Source of the DNA: Myxococcales bacterium
GTDB lineage: Bacteria > Myxococcota > Bradymonadia > UBA7976 > UBA1532
NCBI GenBank assembly: GCA_020430675.1
Contig: JAGQJJ010000182.1
Coordinates: 1,959-7,302 of the forward strand
Direction: 5' to 3'
Length of the DNA stretch: 5,344 bases
Numbering within the stretch: position 1 is the stretch's first letter; each line of letters starts with the position of its first letter. Under the pieces are notes generated by a model. That model ran no database searches. It saw nothing but the letters and a program-made list of their open reading frames with translations, and was not told the DNA's origin. Positions 1-5,344 of the stretch are shown here, piece after piece. The translations under genes and the position numbers were made by a program.

Positions 1-930
1 GCTCGACTGCGCCTCGACGACCCGTTTGGCCGGCGCGTCGAAGGCGTGCTCGCCGCCGTGCCGTACCTGCCCGATGCGCTGCTCGCCGACCAGGAGGCCG
101 GCGTCGCCGCGGTCGCGGAGGCGGTGGCGCTCTGCCATCGCGAGGGCGCCGAGATCGTCGGGCTTGGCGCGGTGGCGGCCATGATCGGTGGTCAGGGCAA
201 GGCCGTGGCCCGCGACGCGCCCTGCCCGGTCAGCACCGGAAACGCCTTCACCGCGCTCGCCGCCGTCGAGACGGTCGCACAGCTTCGCCGGCAGCAGGCG
301 GAGCGACGGCCCATCGGCCTCTTCGGCCCCCCGGGTCCGGTGGCCAACGCCATCCTCGAAGACCTGGCCGCGCGCGGCGAGTCGTTGCGGGTCGTCGCCG
401 ATCCCGTGCCCCGCCCGCTGCGCACCCTGGCGGATCGCCTGACCGCCGAAACCCCCGGCGAGGTACGCTTTGTCGCTTCACCCGCTGAGGTCATGGGCCC
501 GGGCGAGGTGCTGGTCGCCGCGTCGAGCACCGGCGGGCGCATCCGGCTGTCGCAAGTGCCCGCGGGCACGATCATCATCGACGTTGCCGCCCCGCAGGAC
601 GTGCTGTTCGATGCCGCGCCGCGCGCCGACGTCCTGATCCTCGATGGCGAGTACGTTCGCCTGCCTCGACCCTTGGTCGGCGGGACGTGGCGGCGGGTCT
701 ACGGGTGGGTCACCGGCCAGACGCAGCACATCTTCGCGTGCTTCGCCGAGCCCATGCTCATGGCGCTGGCCGAAGATACGCGCCTGTGCTCAGTGGGTCG
801 CGCCGTGCCCCTCGAACGCCTGCGCGCCCTGGGCAACCTGGCGGCAACGCATGGCTTTTTCATCGACCGGCTGCACGAACATGGCCGGCCGGTCGCGCCC
901 GATCGGCTCAGGCGCTTCGTCTCCGGTTGA
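1..930 (+). CDS. Acyl-ACP reductase (AAR)-like NAD(P)-dependent oxidoreductase, 5' truncated by window edge
   Basis: Enzymes of this family (COG5322, often annotated as predicted amino acid dehydrogenase or shikimate dehydrogenase-like) reduce long-chain acyl-ACP to fatty aldehyde through a cysteine thioester. Frame 1 is open from base 1 to the TGA at 928-930, giving 309 residues, numbered here from base 1. Landmarks resembling cyanobacterial AAR occur in the family order: VEG (13-15) followed by a P-x-x-L segment, GLGAVAAM (54-61), STGN (78-81), a Rossmann nucleotide loop GPPGPVA (109-115), IIIDVAAPQ, FACFAEP with Cys247 (bases 739-741), and LRALGNLAATHGF (274-286). Cys247 aligns with the acyl-accepting Cys294 of Synechococcus AAR. 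The GTG at base 46 is internal, because the VEG similarity begins before it; comparison with AAR of about 340 residues suggests 40-50 N-terminal residues lie outside. Oddities are Ala instead of the third Rossmann glycine, a shorter stretch before STGN, and a tail about 20 residues longer. It converges on ybeY. Family membership is fairly sure; substrate and product are inferred, and no aldehyde decarbonylase partner is visible. Confidence 0.8.
   Translation, partial: ARLRLDDPFGRRVEGVLAAVPYLPDALLADQEAGVAAVAEAVALCHREGAEIVGLGAVAAMIGGQGKAVARDAPCPVSTGNAFTALAAVETVAQLRRQQAERRPIGLFGPPGPVANAILEDLAARGESLRVVADPVPRPLRTLADRLTAETPGEVRFVASPAEVMGPGEVLVAASSTGGRIRLSQVPAGTIIIDVAAPQDVLFDAAPRADVLILDGEYVRLPRPLVGGTWRRVYGWVTGQTQHIFACFAEPMLMALAEDTRLCSVGRAVPLERLRALGNLAATHGFFIDRLHEHGRPVAPDRLRRFVSG
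908..930. other. Convergent tail-to-tail coding overlap of the AAR-like gene and ybeY
   Basis: These 23 bp encode the last residues of the AAR-like protein on the plus strand (LRRFVSG and stop) and of YbeY on the minus strand (LLNRRRSA and stop). Both stops are plain in the sequence. No GC-rich hairpin with a T tract is visible here for either direction, so transcripts from the two sides probably run into one another and share antisense 3' ends. Confidence 0.85.
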
Positions 931-1417
931 GCAGTCCCGGCAGCAGCGTCGCCTCCAGGGCCTCCATGCGCGCCGTCTCATCGGGCGCCTGATGGTCATG
1001 GCCGATCAGGTGCAGCACGCCGTGCAGCAAGAGGAACGTCACCTCGTCGATCAGCGCCCACGGCGGCGCCTCCGCGGGATTGCCCAGTGCCGGCCAAAGC
1101 CGCGGCAGGCAACCGTCGGCGACCTGGCGATCCGCCGTCGGCAGGCTGATCACCACATCGCCGAGCGCCACCGGCACGCCCGCGGGCAACGCCGGGAACT
1201 CGGGTCCCTCCATCTGCGCGAAGCTCAAAACATCGGTCGGCGCGTCCTTGCCGCGATATTCGCGATTGAGCGCCTGCACCTCGTCGTCATCGGTCAGCAC
1301 GATCACGAGGTCGTCGTCGGGCCGATTCAGCGCCGCCAGCAGGCGCGCCGCGCGTCGGCGGACCGTGCTCGGCGTCACCTTGCCCCGCACCGTCGCCCGT
1401 TGCAGCACCGAGATCAT
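908..1417 (-). CDS. ybeY: Endoribonuclease YbeY (rRNA maturation and ribosome quality control)
   Basis: YbeY is a cytoplasmic zinc-dependent single-strand endoribonuclease that matures the 3' end of 16S rRNA and takes part in late 70S ribosome quality control. The 169-residue product has the UPF0054 signature HGVLHLIGHDH at residues 132-142 (bases 992-1024); His132, His136 and His142 are the expected zinc ligands. The conserved block LNREYRGKDAPTDVLSF (50-66) includes the family arginine (Arg55), and LGDVVIS (85-91) follows. Length is slightly above the usual 150-165 because the segment between LGDVVIS and the zinc motif is some 15 residues longer than in E. coli, by memory. The ATG at 1417-1415 overlaps the phoH stop as ATGA and has a GGAGG six bases upstream, so the start is well supported. 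Its stop (TGA at 910-908) lies inside the convergent AAR-like gene. It is the last gene of the minus-strand operon, as is common for ybeY downstream of phoH. Confidence 0.97.
   Translation of the reverse strand: MISVLQRATVRGKVTPSTVRRRAARLLAALNRPDDDLVIVLTDDDEVQALNREYRGKDAPTDVLSFAQMEGPEFPALPAGVPVALGDVVISLPTADRQVADGCLPRLWPALGNPAEAPPWALIDEVTFLLLHGVLHLIGHDHQAPDETARMEALEATLLPGLLNRRRSA
1414..1417 (-). other. ATGA stop/start overlap, phoH-like to ybeY
   Basis: The minus strand reads ATGA: ATG opens ybeY and TGA closes the phoH-like frame. Such four-base overlaps usually go with termination-reinitiation and balanced output of the two proteins, which fits the known YbeY-YbeZ partnership. Confidence 0.9.
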
Positions 1418-2424
1418 CGCCCGCCTCCCGCGTGGCCATCGGCCGCGTGCCGCCGTTCGTCATCGCGGTCGTAGGCCCGCACGATGGCCTGCACCAAGGT
1501 ATGCCGCACGACGTCGACGGGCGTCAGGCGCACGACGGCGATGCCCTCGATGCCATCGAGCAGCCCGATGGCATGGGCCAGCCCGCTCTCGCGCCCGCGT
1601 TCCAGGTCGACCTGGGTCATGTCGCCGGTGACGACCGCCCGCGACGAGAAGCCAAGGCGCGTCAAGAACATCTTCATCTGCTCGCGCGTGGCGTTCTGGG
1701 CCTCATCCAAGATGACAAACGCCTGATTCAGCGTGCGCCCGCGCATGAAGGCCAGCGGGGCCACCTCGATGGTGCCGTTGTCGATCAGACGCCCGGCGTT
1801 CTCGATGCCCATCAGCTCAAAGAGCGCGTCGTACAGCGGCCGGAGGTAGGGGTTGACCTTCTCGGCGAGCGAGCCGGGCAGAAAGCCGAGCCGCTCGCCC
1901 GCTTCAACCGCGGGCCGGGCGAGGATGATGCGTTTGATCTCCTGGCGTCGCAGCGCCGAGACCGCGGCGGCCATCGCCAGGTAGGTCTTGCCGGTGCCCG
2001 CCGGTCCAACCGAGAAGACCAGGTCGTGGCGGCTCATCGCCTCGAAGTAGGCCCGCTGGTTGGGGCTCTTGGGCACCACCGCCCGGTGGTCGTGGGTCAG
2101 CGCGATCGTCGTTCCGCGCAGCTCGGCGACCGCCACCTCGGCATCGGCGTCGAGCAGTTTCAGAATCTGCTCGACATCATTGAGAAAAATGGTCTGCCCT
2201 GAGCGCACGAGGCCAATGAGCTCGCGCAGGACACGCTCGGCAAACGGGAGGCGATCGGGCCGCCCACTGAACAGGATCTGGTTGCCCCGCGCCGAGAGCT
2301 TGACGCTCAGCTTGCGCTCCAACAACCGGCGGTGAGTGTCTTGGGGGCCCATCAGCGGCGCGATGACCAGCTTGCCCTCGGGCACTTCGATCACCCGAGG
2401 CGGGGCCGCGGACTCGTTGCTCAA
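1414..2424 (-). CDS. PhoH-like / YbeZ family ATPase
   Basis: PhoH-like proteins are cytoplasmic P-loop ATPases related to superfamily 1 helicase cores and are linked genetically and physically to YbeY in RNA metabolism. Numbered from the TTG at 2424 (336 residues), the protein has a KH-like N-terminal region at about 19-80, Walker A GPAGTGKT (140-147; bases 1984-2007), [15 protein letters not shown] (170-184), Walker B VILDEAQN (237-244) and TGDMTQVD (266-273). All are typical of YbeZ. The C-terminal tail is hydrophilic, glycine-rich and not recognised. The start is uncertain. TTG 2424 has AGGTGA at 2434-2429 and begins just after the stop of the upstream gene. GTG 2481 (355 residues) and ATG 2463 (349 residues) would overlap that gene by 53 and 35 bp and lack well-spaced ribosome sites. 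The stop overlaps the ybeY start (ATGA), implying coupled translation. The 7TM-HD phosphodiesterase gene often found between phoH and ybeY is absent here. Function is sure at family level, but the precise biochemical role of this family is still debated. Confidence 0.95.
   Translation of the reverse strand: MSNESAAPPRVIEVPEGKLVIAPLMGPQDTHRRLLERKLSVKLSARGNQILFSGRPDRLPFAERVLRELIGLVRSGQTIFLNDVEQILKLLDADAEVAVAELRGTTIALTHDHRAVVPKSPNQRAYFEAMSRHDLVFSVGPAGTGKTYLAMAAAVSALRRQEIKRIILARPAVEAGERLGFLPGSLAEKVNPYLRPLYDALFELMGIENAGRLIDNGTIEVAPLAFMRGRTLNQAFVILDEAQNATREQMKMFLTRLGFSSRAVVTGDMTQVDLERGRESGLAHAIGLLDGIEGIAVVRLTPVDVVRHTLVQAIVRAYDRDDERRHAADGHAGGGR
1424..1428 (-). promoter_or_regulatory. Ribosome binding site of ybeY
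   Basis: On the minus strand a GGAGG lies six bases before the ATG at 1417-1415. It sits within the last codons of the phoH-like gene, so ybeY can be initiated by ribosomes finishing phoH as well as independently. This decides the ybeY start. Confidence 0.75.
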
Positions 2425-2428
2425 ACGG

Positions 2429-2434
2429 TCACCT
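2429..2434 (-). promoter_or_regulatory. Candidate ribosome binding site for the TTG start of the phoH-like gene
   Basis: The minus strand reads AGGTGA, followed by CCGT and then TTG at 2424-2422. AGGTG pairs with the anti-Shine-Dalgarno end CACCU with a usual spacing. Its last three bases are the stop codon of the DUF4388 gene. The competing GTG 2481 has GAGGTG 13 bases upstream, which is too far, and ATG 2463 has no purine-rich site. Confidence 0.5.
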
Positions 2435-3613
2435 GAGGTCGTAGTCGGTGCCGATGCCGACATAAGCGAGCGATTGCCCACCGGGCAGGTCCAGCACCTC
2501 GGGATCGAGATAGCCGCCCTTGACCAGCGCGTTCAAGTCATCGGGATAGCTCCCGCGCTCGGCGCGATGCACCTCCAGCGCGGTGCTGACCGCGACGATG
2601 CGGTTGGCGCGCAGTCGGGCCAGCGCTTCGTGCATGACCTGCTCGGTATTGCGCCGCAGCTCGATGCGCGAGCGGGGCATAAGCAGCACCGCCGCGCCGA
2701 TCAACCCGACCAGCGCCAGGTTGACGACCACGCGCGTGCCCACGTTCCGCCAGCTCATGCCGCGCCGGCGCGCCGGGGCCTCAAGCGCCTTCTTGACCTT
2801 GACCGGCTCGATGTAGCCCTCATCGAGCAGCTTGAGCAGCGCCTTGCAGGTCTCAAACTCGCCCAGGCGGCTCAGGTCGATGATCTGGAAGACGTCGCGC
2901 TTGCCGTCGACCAGCCCCATCACCCGGCGCTCGAAGCGCTCGAGCTCGGCGCCGTCGCCCTCTTCGCCCGGGGCGCCGCCCATCGAGCCGGGCGGACCAT
3001 CGACAAACTCGCTGAAGGCGTCGTCGAGAATGCGCTCCAGCGCCGCCGCCTCGGTCTCGGAGTGCTCGACCGCACGAATCGGGCGAAAGACGACCGAGTA
3101 GTTGTTGATCTTGGCCCGGATGAGCGGCCACTCGTCGAGCATGCGAAAGCCTTCCATGAGGAGGCTTTCGGAAGACAACGGCGCGCCGGTCGGCCGGGCG
3201 AAGTTCGGTGGCTTGCTCTCGAAGCGGTAGATGCCCGCCTTCCACTCGAACAGGCGATACAACGTCTCGCGCGCTTGCAACTCTACGAATTCATTGATGA
3301 CTTCGCGTGAAGCGGCGCCCATGCCCACCAGGACTTCGCCGACGCGCTCCAGCGTCTTCTTCTGCGTCTTGAGCGCCAAGGTGAGCTGATCGCGCGAGAT
3401 GACCTCGGCCGAGACGAGCATCTGACCGATCAGGTCGCGCTTGTCGCGGCCGGCCACATCGGTGCGGATGATGCGGCCCGACGAGAAGTAGATCATCACC
3501 TCTTCGCTGGCGTCCTCGCCCTTGACGTGCAGGATGCCCGTCTTCTGCTGACTGCCGATGAGCTGCAGGATCTCGGCGATGCCAAAATCAGCGAGCGAAC
3601 CTTGCAGCGCCAT
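2429..3613 (-). CDS. DUF4388 protein with MshEN-like region, one TM helix and pseudopilin-like C-terminal tail
   Basis: The 394-residue product starts MALQGSLADFGIAEILQLIG, the classic N-terminus of DUF4388 (PatA N-terminal-like) proteins, which are found in signalling and gliding or pilus regulation in deltaproteobacteria and cyanobacteria. Visible layout: DUF4388 core 1-55; a helical segment 58-125 (LIGQMLVSAEVISRDQL, then VGEVLVGMGAASREVI) resembling the MshEN or type II secretion E N-terminal domain, which in some homologues binds c-di-GMP; a Gly/Pro/Glu-rich linker 206-223; a winged-helix-like segment 228-272 (VDGKRDVFQIIDLS, LLKLLDEGYIEPV); a basic stretch ARRRG and a membrane helix 294-312; then 325-394 with HRAERGSYPDDLNALV and GTDYDLR, which look like the C-terminal part of GspG-type pseudopilins. 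Predicted topology puts the N-terminus in the cytoplasm and the tail outside. ATG 3613 forms TGATG with the preceding stop and has GAGGGG 8 nt upstream; an upstream in-frame start at 3691 would add 26 residues lacking family character. Role is unknown; a regulator or scaffold of an envelope machine is inference. Confidence 0.85.
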   Translation of the reverse strand: MALQGSLADFGIAEILQLIGSQQKTGILHVKGEDASEEVMIYFSSGRIIRTDVAGRDKRDLIGQMLVSAEVISRDQLTLALKTQKKTLERVGEVLVGMGAASREVINEFVELQARETLYRLFEWKAGIYRFESKPPNFARPTGAPLSSESLLMEGFRMLDEWPLIRAKINNYSVVFRPIRAVEHSETEAAALERILDDAFSEFVDGPPGSMGGAPGEEGDGAELERFERRVMGLVDGKRDVFQIIDLSRLGEFETCKALLKLLDEGYIEPVKVKKALEAPARRRGMSWRNVGTRVVVNLALVGLIGAAVLLMPRSRIELRRNTEQVMHEALARLRANRIVAVSTALEVHRAERGSYPDDLNALVKGGYLDPEVLDLPGGQSLAYVGIGTDYDLR

Positions 3614-3615
3614 CA
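3611..3615 (-). other. TGATG stop/start overlap, TPR/zinc-ribbon gene to DUF4388 gene
   Basis: The minus strand reads TGATG: the TGA of the TPR/zinc-ribbon gene shares its A with the ATG of the DUF4388 gene. This one-base overlap indicates coupled translation of the two membrane-associated proteins. Confidence 0.85.
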
Positions 3616-5344
3616 GCCACGCCCCTCGGACCAGCGGAAGGCGCGGACCGCGTGGGCGGCCCACAGCAGCGCCAGCACGACAACAACCCACCAGCGAATG
3701 CCGCCTGCGCCGGGCTGCGGCACGGGTTCAAAGAGCAGGCCGTCGGGCTCGATCAGCCGCAGCACCAGCACCAGCGCGACGCCCGCGACGATCGCCCCGC
3801 GGATGGCGTTGCCGCGCACCATGTCGACCAGGCCGGGCAGCAGCAGCCCACCCACCCGCGTCGACCAGGTGCGAAGGGCCTCCACCCGCGCCACCGATTG
3901 CTCCTTGGCAAACCGAACCCGGCGGTCCACCGGCGCCCCGCGCACGAAGAGGCTGACACACTGATCGCATTGCGGCTGGTCGGGCGGGCCCTCAGCGAGC
4001 AGGACCACGGCCGGTCGTGCGCAGCGCACGCAGGGCCATGAGAGCCGCATACGCTCGCGCAGCGAGAACAGCACGCCGAACAACGCCAGCGTGATCAGCG
4101 CGGCCACCGGGGCCGCCATCTCAGGTACCGGACCGGCCAGCACCAGCCACGCTCGGCGGGCGAAGGTCGTCGGCGCAAACAGGTCGCTGATCGCGCGCCG
4201 CGTCAGGGCCGAGGTCGGCAGGTCGAGATCGACCACAAAGCGGTTCAGGCTGGGATCGTCATCTTCCGTCCACGAGGCGACCTGTTGGGCGTCGACGCCC
4301 GAGGCCATCTGAATGGCCTCCTCGGCCTCGGCCATGCGGCCCTGGCGACGATAGAGACGATGCAGATTGAACGCCGGCGCCGCTGAGGCCGGCAGCGCGG
4401 CGCGAGCCGCCTGATAGGCCTTCTCGGCGCTGCGCGGGCGCCCCTGAGCGAAGTAGACGTTGCCCAGCGAGTTCTCGATGGCGCCGGCCACCTCGCCTTT
4501 GGCACCGCTTAGCGCGGCGTTCAAGGCGGTCTCGGCCTCGTCGAGCCGCCCGAGCCGCTTGTAGGCCAGCCCGGCGACCGCCTGGGCCAGCCAATCCTCG
4601 CCGTTGGCCTCGATCGCGCCCTCGACGGTCTCAAGCGCGCGGGTGTCATTCGGGTTGAGCGACGTGGCGTACAGCGCCTGCGTGACGCCGGTGCCGGCCT
4701 CGGTCAGCCGATCGCCCATCCGCAGCACCCAGGGCGTCGCACCGAGCAGCAGGATGAAGACCACCGAGAGCACGCGCTCGCCGGTGCCCTGATAGGGCCA
4801 GAAGACCACCATCAGCGGGAACAGCAGCAGCGAAGGCCCGAAGCCGAAGACCAGCGGCACGCCCATCAGCGCGGCGATGGCGGCCAGCAGCACGAAGCGC
4901 ATGGCCGTGGGGAAGGCCAGGCCCAGGTCGTGGAAAACATTGAGTCCGTAGCGGACGACCTGGCAGAGCGCAAAGAGCAGGCCGAGCAGGCCAAATGCGA
5001 CCAGGCCATGCAGCACGAAGTCGCCGAGCAGCAGCATGCGCCGCTGAAAGTCGTCGAACCGGGCGAGCTGGGCGCGGATCTTGAGCTGGATGACGCGGTG
5101 CAGGGCAAACGGCGACTCGCCCAGGGCCAGACGCGCCCGGGCGTCGAGGATCTCGGGCAGGCCCGGCGCCAACGCCTCAGCCCAATCGAGCAGGGCCCCG
5201 GCCTGAGCCCAGGCCTGCTTCTCCATGGCCGCGTCGGCCTCGCGGAGCAGCACGATGGCGGTGATGTCGAGGCGACGGATGCCCGCCTCGCGCGCGGTCT
5301 GCACCGCGCGGTCGAGCAGTTCGTTGGCCCGCGCCTCATCGCCC
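3613..5344 (-). CDS. TPR and zinc-ribbon polytopic membrane protein, 5' truncated by window edge
   Basis: The frame is open from the right edge to the TGA at 3615-3613, giving 576 residues numbered from the codon at 5343-5341. A GTG at 5304 is possible as a start, but helical TPR-like sequence (DEARANELLDRA) precedes it, so the true start is probably outside. Order of parts: helical repeat-like region 1-80; hydrophobic segments near 107-129, 146-167, 170-182 and 191-208; TPR repeats near 250-279, 285-315 and 320-348 (AYKRLGRLDEAETAL, GNVYFAQGRPRSAEKAY, LYRRQGRMAEAEEAI); a membrane helix 409-427; a zinc ribbon with Cys438-x2-Cys441 and Cys459-x2-Cys462; then hydrophobic segments near 498-530 and 549-566. 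The C-terminal part, zinc ribbon followed by a basic region and LLLPGLVDMVRGNAIRGAI, resembles TPR membrane proteins I recall from deltaproteobacteria beside DUF4388 genes. Function is not known; a scaffold or assembly role in the envelope is inference. The stop shares a base with the next start (TGATG), indicating coupled expression. Confidence 0.8.
   Translation of the reverse strand, partial: GDEARANELLDRAVQTAREAGIRRLDITAIVLLREADAAMEKQAWAQAGALLDWAEALAPGLPEILDARARLALGESPFALHRVIQLKIRAQLARFDDFQRRMLLLGDFVLHGLVAFGLLGLLFALCQVVRYGLNVFHDLGLAFPTAMRFVLLAAIAALMGVPLVFGFGPSLLLFPLMVVFWPYQGTGERVLSVVFILLLGATPWVLRMGDRLTEAGTGVTQALYATSLNPNDTRALETVEGAIEANGEDWLAQAVAGLAYKRLGRLDEAETALNAALSGAKGEVAGAIENSLGNVYFAQGRPRSAEKAYQAARAALPASAAPAFNLHRLYRRQGRMAEAEEAIQMASGVDAQQVASWTEDDDPSLNRFVVDLDLPTSALTRRAISDLFAPTTFARRAWLVLAGPVPEMAAPVAALITLALFGVLFSLRERMRLSWPCVRCARPAVVLLAEGPPDQPQCDQCVSLFVRGAPVDRRVRFAKEQSVARVEALRTWSTRVGGLLLPGLVDMVRGNAIRGAIVAGVALVLVLRLIEPDGLLFEPVPQPGAGGIRWWVVVVLALLWAAHAVRAFRWSEGRG
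3622..3627 (-). promoter_or_regulatory. Ribosome binding site of the DUF4388 gene
   Basis: GAGGGG on the minus strand lies eight bases before ATG 3613-3611, inside the last codons of the TPR/zinc-ribbon gene. It supports MALQGSLADF as the true N-terminus rather than the 26-residue longer reading from 3691. Confidence 0.65.

Noticed and set aside
46..48. GTG at base 46 as the start of the AAR-like gene
   Set aside because: The frame is open to base 1 and the family similarity (VEG and what precedes it) begins before this codon, so the gene is cut by the window edge.
905..960. Possible bidirectional terminator between the convergent genes
   Set aside because: I see no stable inverted repeat followed by a T run; the region is coding on one or both strands.
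644..1474. Plus-strand open frame of 276 codons spanning the AAR tail and ybeY
   Set aside because: It runs out of frame through the conserved FACFAE end of the AAR-like gene and antisense to the YbeY zinc motif; the translation is Arg/Ser/His-rich and without family character.
1432..2202. Plus-strand open frame of 256 codons opposite the phoH-like gene
   Set aside because: It mirrors a gene with intact Walker A and B motifs and shows no motif of its own.
2336..3310. Long open frame on the plus strand (324 codons) opposite the DUF4388 gene
   Set aside because: Its translation is rich in Arg, Ala, Leu and Asp with no recognisable motif, and the minus strand here encodes clear DUF4388, membrane and pseudopilin-like features. 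High GC makes such antisense frames common.
3614..3691. Upstream in-frame start at 3691 for the DUF4388 gene
   Set aside because: It would add 26 Gly/Arg/Pro-rich residues read antiparallel in role to the well-supported end of the TPR/zinc-ribbon gene; ATG 3613 has the canonical DUF4388 N-terminus and a good ribosome site.
1..5344. tRNA, rRNA, CRISPR array, insertion sequence or attachment site
   Set aside because: No cloverleaf-like segment, spaced direct repeats, transposase motif or terminal inverted repeats were seen; coding sequence accounts for every base.

Overview
The window is GC-rich (roughly two thirds G+C by eye) and coding from end to end. It holds five protein genes, no RNA genes, no mobile elements and no intergenic gap of any size. 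High GC, a DUF4388 regulator beside a TPR/zinc-ribbon membrane protein, and a PhoH-YbeY pair suggest a myxococcal or other deltaproteobacterial-grade bacterium. That placement is inference from gene content, not from a phylogenetic marker. Layout: bases 1-930 (+ strand) carry the 3' part of a gene whose product looks like the long-chain acyl-ACP reductase (AAR, COG5322) family best known from cyanobacterial alkane synthesis. It keeps the catalytic-type cysteine in an FACFAE motif. The remaining four genes are on the - strand and read from the right edge leftward: a large membrane protein with TPRs and a four-cysteine zinc ribbon (3613-5344, 5' end outside the window), a DUF4388 protein with one membrane span and a pseudopilin-like tail (2429-3613), a PhoH/YbeZ-type ATPase (about 1414-2424), and the rRNA-processing endoribonuclease YbeY (908-1417). 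The four minus-strand genes form a tightly packed operon. Their junctions are TGATG (3611-3615), TGA followed 4 nt later by a candidate TTG start (2422-2431), and ATGA (1414-1417). Each start has a Shine-Dalgarno-like sequence inside the preceding gene or at its stop codon. No promoter is visible inside the operon, so it is probably transcribed from beyond base 5344. The operon appears to join an envelope/signalling pair (TPR-zinc ribbon membrane protein and DUF4388 protein) to an RNA-quality-control pair (PhoH and YbeY). The AAR-like gene converges on the operon, and the two coding regions overlap tail to tail by 23 bp (908-930), leaving no room for a conventional terminator. The points most worth following are the AAR-like enzyme in a probably non-cyanobacterial genome, the mixed architecture of the DUF4388 protein, and the overlapping operon.
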